Position numbers and translations under genes: made by a program. The notes below the pieces were generated by a model that was not told the origin of the DNA, searched no databases, and saw only the letters and a list, made by a program, of their open reading frames with translations. A DNA stretch of 13,879 nucleotides from Caulobacteraceae bacterium UBA5005 (GTDB lineage Bacteria; Pseudomonadota; Alphaproteobacteria; Caulobacterales; Caulobacteraceae): positions 1 to 13,879 of the forward strand of contig DGYN01000083.1 in NCBI GenBank assembly GCA_002398405.1. The letters are read 5' to 3'. Of the stretch, positions 1 to 6,234 are shown in pieces; the stretch's first letter is position 1, and every line of letters starts with the position of its first letter.

Positions 1-22
1 AAACACACATGCGATTCCCCTG

Positions 23-168
23 CACCGCAGGGGGAGGGGAACCGCGCAGCGATGGAGGGGGTTGGTCCAGGAGCGCGCCCGCCGCAAAGGTGCGGGGGTA
101 GATTCCCAACGCCTCAAGCGCGGAAAGCCCCCTCAACCATCTTCCATGGTCCCCCTCCCCCTGCGGTG
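23..168. repeat. Inverted pair of G/C-rich intergenic repeats upstream of xseA
   Basis: The non-coding stretch before xseA holds two inverted copies of a G/C-rich block. Bases 23-39 (CACCGCAGGGGGAGGGG) are the exact reverse complement of 152-168, and the similarity continues imperfectly inward (GATGG plus a run of G at 51-61, matched by a C run and CCATC at 128-141). Similar C-run/G-run blocks occur at 7801-7820 and at the right end of the window, which suggests a dispersed intergenic repeat family. I see no coding sequence in 1-192. The repeat could fold into a long stem in RNA or be a remnant of a small palindromic element; its function is unknown. Confidence 0.55.
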
Positions 169-192
169 GAGGATTTGCGCTAGTCTGCCCTC

Positions 193-1587
193 ATGAGTCT
201 CGACGAGCCCATCGCGGAAGACGGCAACGCCAAGGCCTATTCGGTCTCCGAGCTCTCCTTCGCCCTCAAGCGCACGTTGGAGGAGGCCTATGGCTATGTC
301 CGGCTGCGAGGCGAGCTTTCCAAGGTCACACATCACTCCAACGGCCATGTCTATCTGAGCCTGAAGGACGACAAGGCGACCATCGACGGCGTCATCTGGA
401 AGGGCAATGTGCGCGGCCTGCAGGTCCGGCCCGAGCAGGGGCTGGAGGTAGTCGTCACCGGCAAGATCACCACCTATCCCATGGGCTCGCGCTACCAGAT
501 CGTCATAGATTCCATGGAGCCGGCGGGGATCGGCGCCCTGCTGGCGCAACTCGAACGGTTGAAGGCCAAGCTCTCGGACGAGGGCCTATTCGATCCCGCC
601 CGCAAGCGGCCGCTTCCCTCCATGCCCATGGTCATCGGCGTGATCACCAGCCCGACCGGGGCGGTGATCCGCGATATCCTGCACCGCATCCGCGACCGCT
701 GGCCGGCCCATGTCATCGTCTGGCCGGTGGTGGTCCAGGGGGAGGCCGCCGCCGCCCAGGTCTGCGCCGCGATCAAAGGCTTCAACGCCTATGAACCCCG
801 GCCCGATGTGCTGATCGTCGCCCGGGGCGGCGGATCGGTCGAGGACCTCTGGGCCTTCAACGACGAGACCCTGGCCCGCACGGTGGCGGAAAGCGGCATC
901 CCCCTGATCAGCGCCGTGGGCCACGAGACCGACACCACCCTGATCGATTTCGTCTCCGACCGCCGGGCCCCCACGCCTACCGCCGCCGCCGAGATGGCGA
1001 CGCCGGTCCTGGCGGAGCTGCGCGGCCTGATCGCCGATTATGAGCGCCGCTTGGCCCGCTGCGGCGGCCGCGTGGTCGAGGAGCGCCGCCAAAGGCTGAG
1101 CGCCGCCGCGGGGGGGCTTCCCCGCCCCGACGATGTTCTGGCCCTGGCCCGCCAGCGGTTCGACATCGTGGCGGGTAAGCTTTCTGCGGGCCTGGCGCGC
1201 AACGTCGCCGTGCACGAGCGGGAGCTCGCCCGCATCGCCTCCCCCCTCAAGCCCGGCCTCCTGCAGCGCCACGCCCGGGTCGAACTCGAACGCCTGGAGC
1301 GGCTGGCGGTACGGATGCGCCCGGCGATCGACCGAGGCTTTTCCCGCGCCGCCGACCGCATAACGTCCTTCGACAAGCTCTTACGCTCACTGAACCCTGA
1401 CGCGGTGCTGGAACGGGGCTTTGCGAGGATCGAACGTGCGGACGGATCCCTCGCGCGCTCAGCGAAAGCTCTCGCCTCGGGCGAGGCGGTGCAGCTCGTC
1501 TTCGCCGATGGCAAACGGGGTGCGGTGGTCGATGGCCGGGCAGCCAAGGGCAAGGTTTCGGCCCCCGAACAAGGCGACCTCTTCTAG
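193..1587 (+). CDS. xseA: Exodeoxyribonuclease VII large subunit
   Basis: This is the catalytic large subunit of exonuclease VII, a cytoplasmic enzyme that, with several copies of the small subunit XseB, degrades single-stranded DNA from both ends to short oligonucleotides in repair and recombination. The 464-residue length is normal for the family. Residues about 15-110 form the N-terminal OB-fold (tRNA_anti-like) DNA-binding region. The catalytic domain follows with the conserved VIGVITSPTGAVIRDIL stretch (147-163), RGGGSVEDLWAFNDE (211-225) and AVGHETDTTLIDFVSDRRAPTPTAAAE (241-267). The C-terminal half is a long Arg-rich helical region ending in the conserved DAVLERGFARI segment. ATG at 193 is chosen because it gives a normal N-terminus; no strong ribosome binding site precedes it. 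xseB is not in the window. A DUF2093 gene and an M23 peptidase gene follow on the same strand, probably co-transcribed. Confidence 0.96.
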   Translation: MSLDEPIAEDGNAKAYSVSELSFALKRTLEEAYGYVRLRGELSKVTHHSNGHVYLSLKDDKATIDGVIWKGNVRGLQVRPEQGLEVVVTGKITTYPMGSRYQIVIDSMEPAGIGALLAQLERLKAKLSDEGLFDPARKRPLPSMPMVIGVITSPTGAVIRDILHRIRDRWPAHVIVWPVVVQGEAAAAQVCAAIKGFNAYEPRPDVLIVARGGGSVEDLWAFNDETLARTVAESGIPLISAVGHETDTTLIDFVSDRRAPTPTAAAEMATPVLAELRGLIADYERRLARCGGRVVEERRQRLSAAAGGLPRPDDVLALARQRFDIVAGKLSAGLARNVAVHERELARIASPLKPGLLQRHARVELERLERLAVRMRPAIDRGFSRAADRITSFDKLLRSLNPDAVLERGFARIERADGSLARSAKALASGEAVQLVFADGKRGAVVDGRAAKGKVSAPEQGDLF

Positions 1588-1616
1588 AGCGAGCCCTTGC
1601 GGGTTATCCTTTCCTC

Positions 1617-1832
1617 ATGAACGCCCTCGATCCCAAGGCCGAACTCGCCGTGCTGCACTATGGCGACGCCGAATATGAGATAAAGCGCCCCGGCCGCTAC
1701 GTGCTGTGCGCGGTCAGCGGCGTGAAGATTCCGCTGGACGCCCTGCGCTATTGGAACGCCGCCCTGCAGGAGGCCTACGCCGGCCCCAAGGAGGCGCTGC
1801 AACGGTGGCGGGAGATCGGCAAACAGGCGTGA
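1617..1832 (+). CDS. DUF2093 domain-containing small protein
   Basis: A 71-residue protein matching what I know of the alphaproteobacterial DUF2093 family, whose function is unknown. It has no signal peptide or membrane segment and is probably cytoplasmic. The visible core is LHYGDAEYEIKRPGRYVLCAVSGVKIPLDALRYWNAALQEAY (about residues 13-54), followed by a short charged tail. The single Cys in YVLCAVSG is in a position that might suggest a mini zinc-ribbon, but there is no second pair of Cys, so I do not claim metal binding. The start lies 29 bp after the xseA stop, and its TGA stop overlaps the GTG start of the next gene (GTGA at 1829-1832), which points to translational coupling in an operon with the peptidase gene. 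Confidence 0.85.
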   Translation: MNALDPKAELAVLHYGDAEYEIKRPGRYVLCAVSGVKIPLDALRYWNAALQEAYAGPKEALQRWREIGKQA

Positions 1833-2710
1833 CCGCGTCCCGGCGCGAGACACTGGTGGGCCTGGCGGCCCTCGGGCTCGCTGGACCCGGCGCCGCCAAG
1901 GCGGCGGCAAGCCCCTTCAAGGTCAGCGGCGTGGCGGTCCAGGGCGGAAGCCTGATCGTCCGCGCAGGACCCCGTGAGACTATCGCGGCGGGGGCTGAAC
2001 TCATCAAGACCTCGGAACATGGCCTGGCGATCGTCGGCTTCGACCGCGACGCGGAACCCGGCCTGCTGATCAGCTATCCCAGGCCGGGCGGCCCGCCCGC
2101 CGATCCCAAGGCCGCGGCGGCGGAAGACCCGCAGGCCCTGTGGATCGACATCGCCCCCGGAACTTTCGATGTGCAGCGCGTCGACGGCCTGCCCCAGGAC
2201 ACCGTCACACCGGAAGCCCCCGAGACCCTGGCCAAGATCGCCGCCGAGGCGACCCGCAAGGCCGCCGGTTTCGCCAGCAACATCGAAGGCGACCATTTCC
2301 GGTACGGCTTCGAGATGCCGCTGAAGGCGACCCGCGTCTCAGGACGGTTCGGGGGGCAGCGGGTGCTCAACGGCGTTCCGGCCCGGCCGCACTACGGAAC
2401 CGACCTTGCCGCGCCCAAGGGAACCCGCGTCGAAGCGCCCTGCGCCGGCGTTGTCTCCTTTGCCGAGAGCGGCCTCCACTACGAGGGCGGCCTGATCATG
2501 ATCGACCACGGCCAGGGGCTGGTCAGCGCCTATCTGCACCTCTCCAAGGTGCTGGTCGAAAAGGGCCAGTTCATCAACCGCGGCCACAAGATCGGCGAGG
2601 TCGGTTCAGAGGGCCGTGCAACCGGCCCTCACCTGTGCTGGCGCATGAAATGGCGGGGCCGGAACCTCGACCCGACCTTGCTTGTTGGAGTGCAGGCGCC
2701 TGGAATTTAG
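1829..2710 (+). CDS. Exported M23 (LytM-type) metallopeptidase
   Basis: A 293-residue predicted periplasmic peptidoglycan peptidase-like protein. I chose GTG 1829 because it overlaps the preceding stop and places a signal peptide at the N-terminus: SRRETLVGLAALGLAGPGAAKA, with a twin-arginine-like SRR, a hydrophobic core and a possible cleavage site after AKA. Residues about 35-165 are an N-terminal region with a helical segment containing the family-typical VQRVDGLPQDTVTP. The LytM domain spans about 170-290. Zinc motif 1 is H188-Y-G-T-D192, the catalytic-region His is H237 in YLHLS, and the last motif reads GPH268-L-C270-W, where the textbook family has HxH. The second His, normally a zinc ligand, is therefore Cys. 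Cys can bind zinc, so activity is possible but not assured; an amidase-activator role, as for degenerate LytM proteins, is the alternative. It is likely expressed with xseA and the DUF2093 gene. Confidence 0.88.
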   Translation: MTASRRETLVGLAALGLAGPGAAKAAASPFKVSGVAVQGGSLIVRAGPRETIAAGAELIKTSEHGLAIVGFDRDAEPGLLISYPRPGGPPADPKAAAAEDPQALWIDIAPGTFDVQRVDGLPQDTVTPEAPETLAKIAAEATRKAAGFASNIEGDHFRYGFEMPLKATRVSGRFGGQRVLNGVPARPHYGTDLAAPKGTRVEAPCAGVVSFAESGLHYEGGLIMIDHGQGLVSAYLHLSKVLVEKGQFINRGHKIGEVGSEGRATGPHLCWRMKWRGRNLDPTLLVGVQAPGI

Positions 2711-2715
2711 GCGAA

Positions 2716-2760
2716 AAATGCATTTGTTGCATTGCTGCAATCGTACTGACCCGCTAGGTT
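2716..2760 (+). promoter_or_regulatory. Candidate promoter and operator region of the response regulator
   Basis: This A/T-rich patch in the 150-bp gap before the response regulator contains a perfect 10-bp palindrome AAATGCATTT (2716-2725) and an inverted repeat TTGCA (2727-2731) / TGCAA (2736-2740). TTGCTGC (2732-2738) and GCTAGGTT (2753-2760), separated by 14 bases, resemble the -35 and -10 spacing of the caulobacterial housekeeping sigma factor, which is only a partial match. A further palindrome, AAGGGCCCTT, lies at 2808-2817. The rest of the gap (2761-2860) shows no coding sequence. The promoter call is tentative. Confidence 0.35.
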
Positions 2761-2860
2761 GAGGGAACAACGATAACAGACGCCATAACAGCGGGTTCCG
2801 CCCCCAAAAGGGCCCTTGGATTTGCCGCGCACAAATAAGGTCTGAGGGGACCAACGGGAT

Positions 2861-3367
2861 TTGTCATCAGGATTTGAGAACCTGCGAGTGCTGCTCGCCG
2901 ACGACAATGCGCATATGCGCACGATCGTCAGCGCGGTGCTGAAAAGCATTGGGGTCAAGCACCTGCGGGAGGCGTCCAACGGGGCCGAAGCCCTGGCGAT
3001 CCTGCGGGACTGGCCGGCGGACGTGGCCATGGTCGACTTTCGCATGGAGCCCATCGACGGGGTGGAGTTTACCCGTCTGGTGCGCACCGCCAAGGACAGC
3101 ACCAACACCTTCCTGCCGATCATCATGCTGACCGGTTACGCCGACCGCACCCGGGTGATCGAGGCGCGGGACGCCGGCGTCACCGAACTGATCGTCAAGC
3201 CGGTGACCGCCCAGGCGGTGATCGCCCGCCTGAACGCGGTGATCTTCCACCCGCGTCCCTTCATCCGCACCGAAGCCTATTTCGGCCCGGACCGCCGCCG
3301 CTCGGCCGGCGCCGAATATCACGGGCCAGAGCGCCGTAGTGAGACCAAGAAGCCAGCCACAGAGTAG
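2861..3367 (+). CDS. Single-domain response regulator (CheY-like receiver) with GP[DE]RR tail
   Basis: A 168-residue cytoplasmic receiver protein. The phosphoacceptor set is complete: acidic pair D14-D15, phosphorylated aspartate D59 (VAMVDFRM), switch threonine T91 (IMLTGYAD) and lysine K113 (VKP). There is no DNA-binding or enzymatic output domain. Residues 129-168 form a basic, probably disordered tail with two similar motifs, YFGPDRR (140-146) and YHGPERR (153-159). The start is the TTG at 2861, about ten bases after GAGGGGA; the usual receiver start (ENLRVLLADD) follows at once. No histidine kinase is encoded nearby, so it is an orphan in this window. It may act by protein-protein contact, as CheY and DivK do, or in a phosphorelay; the partner cannot be told from the sequence. 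Confidence 0.88.
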   Translation: MSSGFENLRVLLADDNAHMRTIVSAVLKSIGVKHLREASNGAEALAILRDWPADVAMVDFRMEPIDGVEFTRLVRTAKDSTNTFLPIIMLTGYADRTRVIEARDAGVTELIVKPVTAQAVIARLNAVIFHPRPFIRTEAYFGPDRRRSAGAEYHGPERRSETKKPATE

Positions 3368-3377
3368 GTCGCCTGGC

Positions 3378-3407
3378 GGGTGAACACCCAAAAGGCGAAG
3401 TTCGCCT
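3378..3407 (+). terminator. Two tandem stem-loops after the response regulator gene
   Basis: Just after the stop at 3367 come GGGTG-AA-CACCC (3378-3389) and AGGCGAA-G-TTCGCCT (3393-3407, arms of 7 with a one-base centre). In RNA the second would open to a GGCG/CGCC stem with a five-base loop. No U-run follows, so they are weak as intrinsic terminators. They could instead slow or end transcription with Rho, or act as mRNA 3' ends. Confidence 0.4.
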
Positions 3408-3441
3408 CCCGCGGCATGTAGCTTGCGGGTCACCACCCCGA

Positions 3442-3460
3442 CTGTCCCATCACGGGACAG
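3442..3460. promoter_or_regulatory. Candidate operator upstream of the XRE regulator
   Basis: A perfect inverted repeat CTGTCCC (3442-3448) / GGGACAG (3454-3460) with a five-base spacer ATCAC sits 25 bases before the ATG of the XRE-family gene. This size and symmetry suit the dimer of a helix-turn-helix repressor, so autoregulation is a reasonable inference. A small terminator hairpin is the alternative, but no U-run follows it. Confidence 0.45.
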
Positions 3461-3485
3461 GTGAAGATCATCGGGGATTAAGCCC

Positions 3486-3875
3486 ATGGGCAACGACATC
3501 GACCTGCACCTCGGCAAGCGCCTTCGCCGCCGCCGCCGTCTCCTCGGCCTCACCCAGCAACAGCTCGCGTCCGTCTGCGGCGTGCGTTTCCAGCAGATCC
3601 AGAAGTACGAATGCGGCGCGAACCGCATCTCGGCCGCCCGGCTCTGGCAGCTGTCCGAAGCCCTGGAAGTGCCGGTAGGCTATTTCTATGACGGCCTGAC
3701 CGAACTCCTGGCCCGGGCCGGTGAAGCCGCCGAAGAGCGCGCCGAAGGAGGCGAAATGCTGGCCCGCAAGGAAACGCTGGACCTGATCCGCGCCTACTAC
3801 CAGCTGGGCGAACGCCCGCGCCGCCGCCTGCTCGACCTCGCCAAGTCCCTGAACGGCGATCACGACGCGGCTTGA
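3486..3875 (+). CDS. XRE-family helix-turn-helix transcriptional regulator (PraR-like)
   Basis: A 129-residue cytoplasmic DNA-binding protein. The XRE/Cro helix-turn-helix covers about residues 10-68: LGKRLRRRRRLLGLTQQQLASVCGVRFQQIQKYECGANRISAARLWQLSEALEVPVGYFYDG. The pattern (LG-R-R-R---G-TQ--LA---GV-FQQ-QKYE-G-NR---RL--L---L-VP--YFY-G) is that of the alphaproteobacterial family containing PraR of rhizobia. Residues 70-129 are an Ala/Glu/Arg-rich helical C-terminal part, probably for dimerisation, with the conserved-looking DLIRAYYQLGERPRRRLLDLAKSL. The ATG start is preceded by a modest GGGGA about eight bases upstream. A perfect palindrome at 3442-3460 may be its own operator. The family often has several paralogues per genome with roles in quorum sensing, exopolysaccharide or cell-cycle-linked control; which applies here is not visible. 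Confidence 0.88.
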   Translation: MGNDIDLHLGKRLRRRRRLLGLTQQQLASVCGVRFQQIQKYECGANRISAARLWQLSEALEVPVGYFYDGLTELLARAGEAAEERAEGGEMLARKETLDLIRAYYQLGERPRRRLLDLAKSLNGDHDAA

Positions 3876-3881
3876 GACCAA

Positions 3882-3914
3882 AGGGCCGTGCGGTTAAGCC
3901 AACCGCATGGCCCT
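3882..3914 (+). promoter_or_regulatory. Strong stem-loop enclosing the hisN start codon
   Basis: Bases 3882-3895 pair with 3901-3914 over 14 consecutive positions (one G-U, 3888 with 3908), with a five-base loop AAGCC. The core is TGCGGTT / AACCGCA. The ATG of hisN (3907-3909) lies in the 3' arm, and there is no clear Shine-Dalgarno sequence before it. The element begins seven bases after the XRE stop codon. It could terminate XRE transcription or block hisN translation until melted; as DNA it could be a binding site. Confidence 0.6.
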
Positions 3915-4722
3915 CTCTTCCGCCCGTCTCTCTGAGCTCGACGCCTTCCTGCTTGAGCTCAACGCCGCCGCGGCGCAGGTCATCCTGCCTCTATTCCGGG
4001 CCGACCATGGCCTCGAGAACAAACAGACCGACGGCGGATTCGATCCCGTAACCGAGGCCGACAAGGGCGCCGAACAGGCTATCCGCAAGCTGATCGCAGA
4101 CCGCTTTCCTGGCCACGGCGTCATCGGCGAGGAATACGGCGAGGACCGGCCAGGCGCTGAGTTCGTCTGGATTCTCGACCCCGTGGACGGCACCCGGGCC
4201 TTCATCGCCGGCCTTCCTGTCTGGACCACCCTGATCGCCCTTTGGCACGAGGGCGAGCCGGTGCTGGGCTCCATCGGGCAGCCGTTCCTGGATGAGCTCT
4301 ATATCGGCTCGCAGGCGGCGGGTTCGCGCCTGATCGCGCGGGGCGCGACGACCCCGCTGAAGGTCCGCCCCTGCGCCAAACTGACCGACGCCATCGTCGC
4401 CACCACCGACACCGAGTATTTTGACGGGCCGGAGATGGGCTCCTGGACCCAGGTCCGGGCGGCCGCGAAGCTCGGCCGTTTCGGCTGCGACGCCTACGCC
4501 TTCGCCATGCTGGCGGCGGGGCGCATTGACCTGGTCATGGAACCCAAGGGCATGAAGGTCTGGGACGTGGAGGCCGTGGTTCCGGTTATCGAAGGGGCCG
4601 GCGGTCTCTGCTGTGACTGGCGCGGAAAGCGGATCGGCCGGAACGGCGGCCAGATCGTCGCCGCGGGCGACAAGCGGGTGCTGGACGACGCCCTAGTGAC
4701 TCTCAAGCGCTCAGCGCAATAG
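3907..4722 (+). CDS. hisN: Histidinol-phosphatase, inositol monophosphatase family
   Basis: A 271-residue Mg-dependent phosphatase of the inositol monophosphatase fold; the overall sequence resembles the HisN branch, which removes phosphate from L-histidinol phosphate in histidine synthesis. Metal-site motifs are all present: FDPVTEAD (45-52), GEE (74-76), DPVDGTR (91-97) and WDVEA with D220 near the C-terminus. The length is normal. The only plausible start is ATG 3907, which sits in a strong hairpin. Four bases separate its stop from the GTG of the GNAT gene, so the two are probably one transcript. No other his genes are in the window. An alternative is a phosphatase for inositol phosphate or 3'-phosphoadenosine 5'-phosphate; I favour HisN from the TEAD...GEEYGEDR and PVWTTLIAL context. 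Confidence 0.82.
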   Translation: MALSSARLSELDAFLLELNAAAAQVILPLFRADHGLENKQTDGGFDPVTEADKGAEQAIRKLIADRFPGHGVIGEEYGEDRPGAEFVWILDPVDGTRAFIAGLPVWTTLIALWHEGEPVLGSIGQPFLDELYIGSQAAGSRLIARGATTPLKVRPCAKLTDAIVATTDTEYFDGPEMGSWTQVRAAAKLGRFGCDAYAFAMLAAGRIDLVMEPKGMKVWDVEAVVPVIEGAGGLCCDWRGKRIGRNGGQIVAAGDKRVLDDALVTLKRSAQ

Positions 4723-4726
4723 CCCT

Positions 4727-5227
4727 GTGGACCTCACGTGCCGCCCTGCGGAGCCGGCCGACCTTACGGCCCTGCATGCTCTCATCGAGAGCGCCTATCG
4801 CGGGGAGGCAGCCCGCGCCGGCTGGACGCATGAGGCTGACCTCGTCGAGACACCGCGCACCAGCTTGGAAACGCTGACCGCCCTGGCGGCTGATCCGGAT
4901 GAACTGTTGCTATTGTTCGAAACGGGCGAGGCCCTGGTCGGGTGCGTGCAACTTACCAAGCAGTCTGGCGCGGCCTACCTTGGCCTCCTCGCTGTCGATC
5001 CCCGGCGTCAGGCCCGCGGCCTGGGAAAACACATCCTGACCGTTGCCGAGAGGGAGGCCGCGCAGCGATTCGGGGCGCAGGTCATGGAACTGTCGGTGAT
5101 CTCGAAACGCCCCGAACTGATTGCCTACTACCAGCGGCGCGGCTACGCCCTCACAGGCAAGGAGCGCCCCTTCCCGACGCCGGTCATCCCGCCTTTGACG
5201 CTCCTGGTCTTGCAGAAGCGGCTTTGA
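4727..5227 (+). CDS. GNAT-family N-acetyltransferase
   Basis: A 166-residue single-domain acyltransferase using acetyl-CoA; the acceptor is unknown. The GNAT fold is visible as an N-terminal CRPAEPADLTALHALIESAYRG helix region, motif A LGLLAVDPRRQARGLGKHIL (residues 86-104, with the CoA pyrophosphate loop R97-G-L-G100) and a motif B-like ELIAYYQRRGYALTG segment near residues 130-145, ending in a hydrophobic strand PPLTLLVLQKRL. The GTG at 4727 is chosen as start because it is four bases after the hisN stop and precedes the first GNAT strand directly. The 3' end overlaps the convergent hydrolase gene by 44 bp. Confidence 0.87.
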   Translation: MDLTCRPAEPADLTALHALIESAYRGEAARAGWTHEADLVETPRTSLETLTALAADPDELLLLFETGEALVGCVQLTKQSGAAYLGLLAVDPRRQARGLGKHILTVAEREAAQRFGAQVMELSVISKRPELIAYYQRRGYALTGKERPFPTPVIPPLTLLVLQKRL

Positions 5228-6173
5228 GAACTGGTTCGACGAACGCGTCGAACTCGCGCCACCAGATCGCGCGGATATCGTCTGTTTCCATCAGGATCTC
5301 GTGCCAGCTCCCGGGGATTTCCACAAAGCGGCAGTCGGGCAGGCGCGCGGCGACCCTGCGGGCGTCAGCGGTGATCACACGGTCATCGTCGCCGGCCGAG
5401 ACGATAAGGACGGGGATATCCACGCGGGTGGTTTCTTCCGAATGGCGCAGGAAGGCCGTGGCGGTCATGGCGAACTCCAACCATCCCCAGGTAAGGTTGC
5501 CCACCGTCAGGTCCGGGCAGGCAGCCAGTTGCTCGCGAAACCGGTCCCAGCGTGGCCGGTCGTGAGCGATCTTGTCCTTTTCGAAGCTCACCGTCCGGGG
5601 ATCGGTGGAATCGCCGAACAGGTAGCGGGTCGAGAGCCCCAGATGGGTGCAGACCCAGGTCAGGGCCCGGGCGAAGATGTAGCCGAAGTCATCGGTGACG
5701 ACCCCCAGCATGGGCGCCGACAGGGCGCTGGCGGCGAACCGTTCCTTCTCGCCCTTGGCCAGGGCCAGCAGGGAAAGGCAGCCGCCCATGGAATGTCCCA
5801 TCTGGATCCAGGGCTTGGGCAGCCGGTCTGTATAGCGATCCAGCAGAGTCTTGTAGTCGGAGAGGTAGTGGCGCGCCCCCTTGGCGTGGCCCTTGAGGCG
5901 GTTCTGCAGGTAGCGGTCCGACAGCCCCTGCCCTCGCCAGTCGTGGCTCAGGACAACGAAGCCGCGCTCCTGCAGTTCGCCGATCACTTCGAAGTACTTA
6001 TCGAGCGGTTCGGTGCGGCCGGGAGAGAGAACGACCGAGCCCCTAACCTTGCCCTTGCCGGGGAAGATCGCGGCCCGAAGCCTTGTCCCATCCTCGGCGC
6101 GGAACCACTCCGCCTTCCCTCCCTCGGGAACAGGCGCGGAGGGTGTGCCGATCAGGGGCGCTTCGAGTTCCAC
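5184..6173 (-). CDS. Alpha/beta hydrolase (lysophospholipase / monoacylglycerol lipase-like)
   Basis: A serine hydrolase of the Hydrolase_4 (PldB-like) group. The nucleophile elbow is G126-H-S128-M-G130, the acid is in the GDDDRV stretch (about D263 or D264) and the catalytic His is H291 (GSWHEIL). The early strand VRGSVVLSPGRTEPLDKYFEVIGELQERGFVVLSHDWRGQGLS is typical of monoglyceride lipase-like enzymes. The frame stays open much further upstream, but that part lies antisense to the carboxylase gene and has no domain; I place the start at GTG 6173 (329 residues). There is no obvious signal peptide, so it is probably cytoplasmic or membrane-peripheral. The substrate is probably an acylglycerol, lysophospholipid or other ester. 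It is divergent from the acyl-CoA carboxylase gene (61 bp gap) and convergent with the GNAT gene. Confidence 0.83.
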   Translation of the reverse strand: MELEAPLIGTPSAPVPEGGKAEWFRAEDGTRLRAAIFPGKGKVRGSVVLSPGRTEPLDKYFEVIGELQERGFVVLSHDWRGQGLSDRYLQNRLKGHAKGARHYLSDYKTLLDRYTDRLPKPWIQMGHSMGGCLSLLALAKGEKERFAASALSAPMLGVVTDDFGYIFARALTWVCTHLGLSTRYLFGDSTDPRTVSFEKDKIAHDRPRWDRFREQLAACPDLTVGNLTWGWLEFAMTATAFLRHSEETTRVDIPVLIVSAGDDDRVITADARRVAARLPDCRFVEIPGSWHEILMETDDIRAIWWREFDAFVEPVLKAASARPGASKAG

Positions 6174-6234
6174 GGATGCGAGCTTGGCCGGGTGTGGCCG
6201 CCATGTAAATTGGCCGCGAGTCTGGAGTGATCGA
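6174..6234. promoter_or_regulatory. Divergent promoter region with repeated TTGGCCG
   Basis: The 61-bp gap between the hydrolase and carboxylase starts holds TTGGCCG at 6184-6190 and 6210-6216, with TGGCCG at 6195-6200 between them, and a GAGTC (GANTC, the CcrM methylation target) at 6218-6222. GGAG at 6224-6227 is the ribosome binding site of the carboxylase gene. Both promoters must be here or within the neighbouring coding ends; I could not assign -35 and -10 boxes. Confidence 0.35.

Noticed and set aside
1706..1828. Earlier ATG start for the M23 peptidase
   Set aside because: It would overlap most of the DUF2093 gene in another frame and bury the signal peptide; GTG 1829 with a GTGA overlap fits better.
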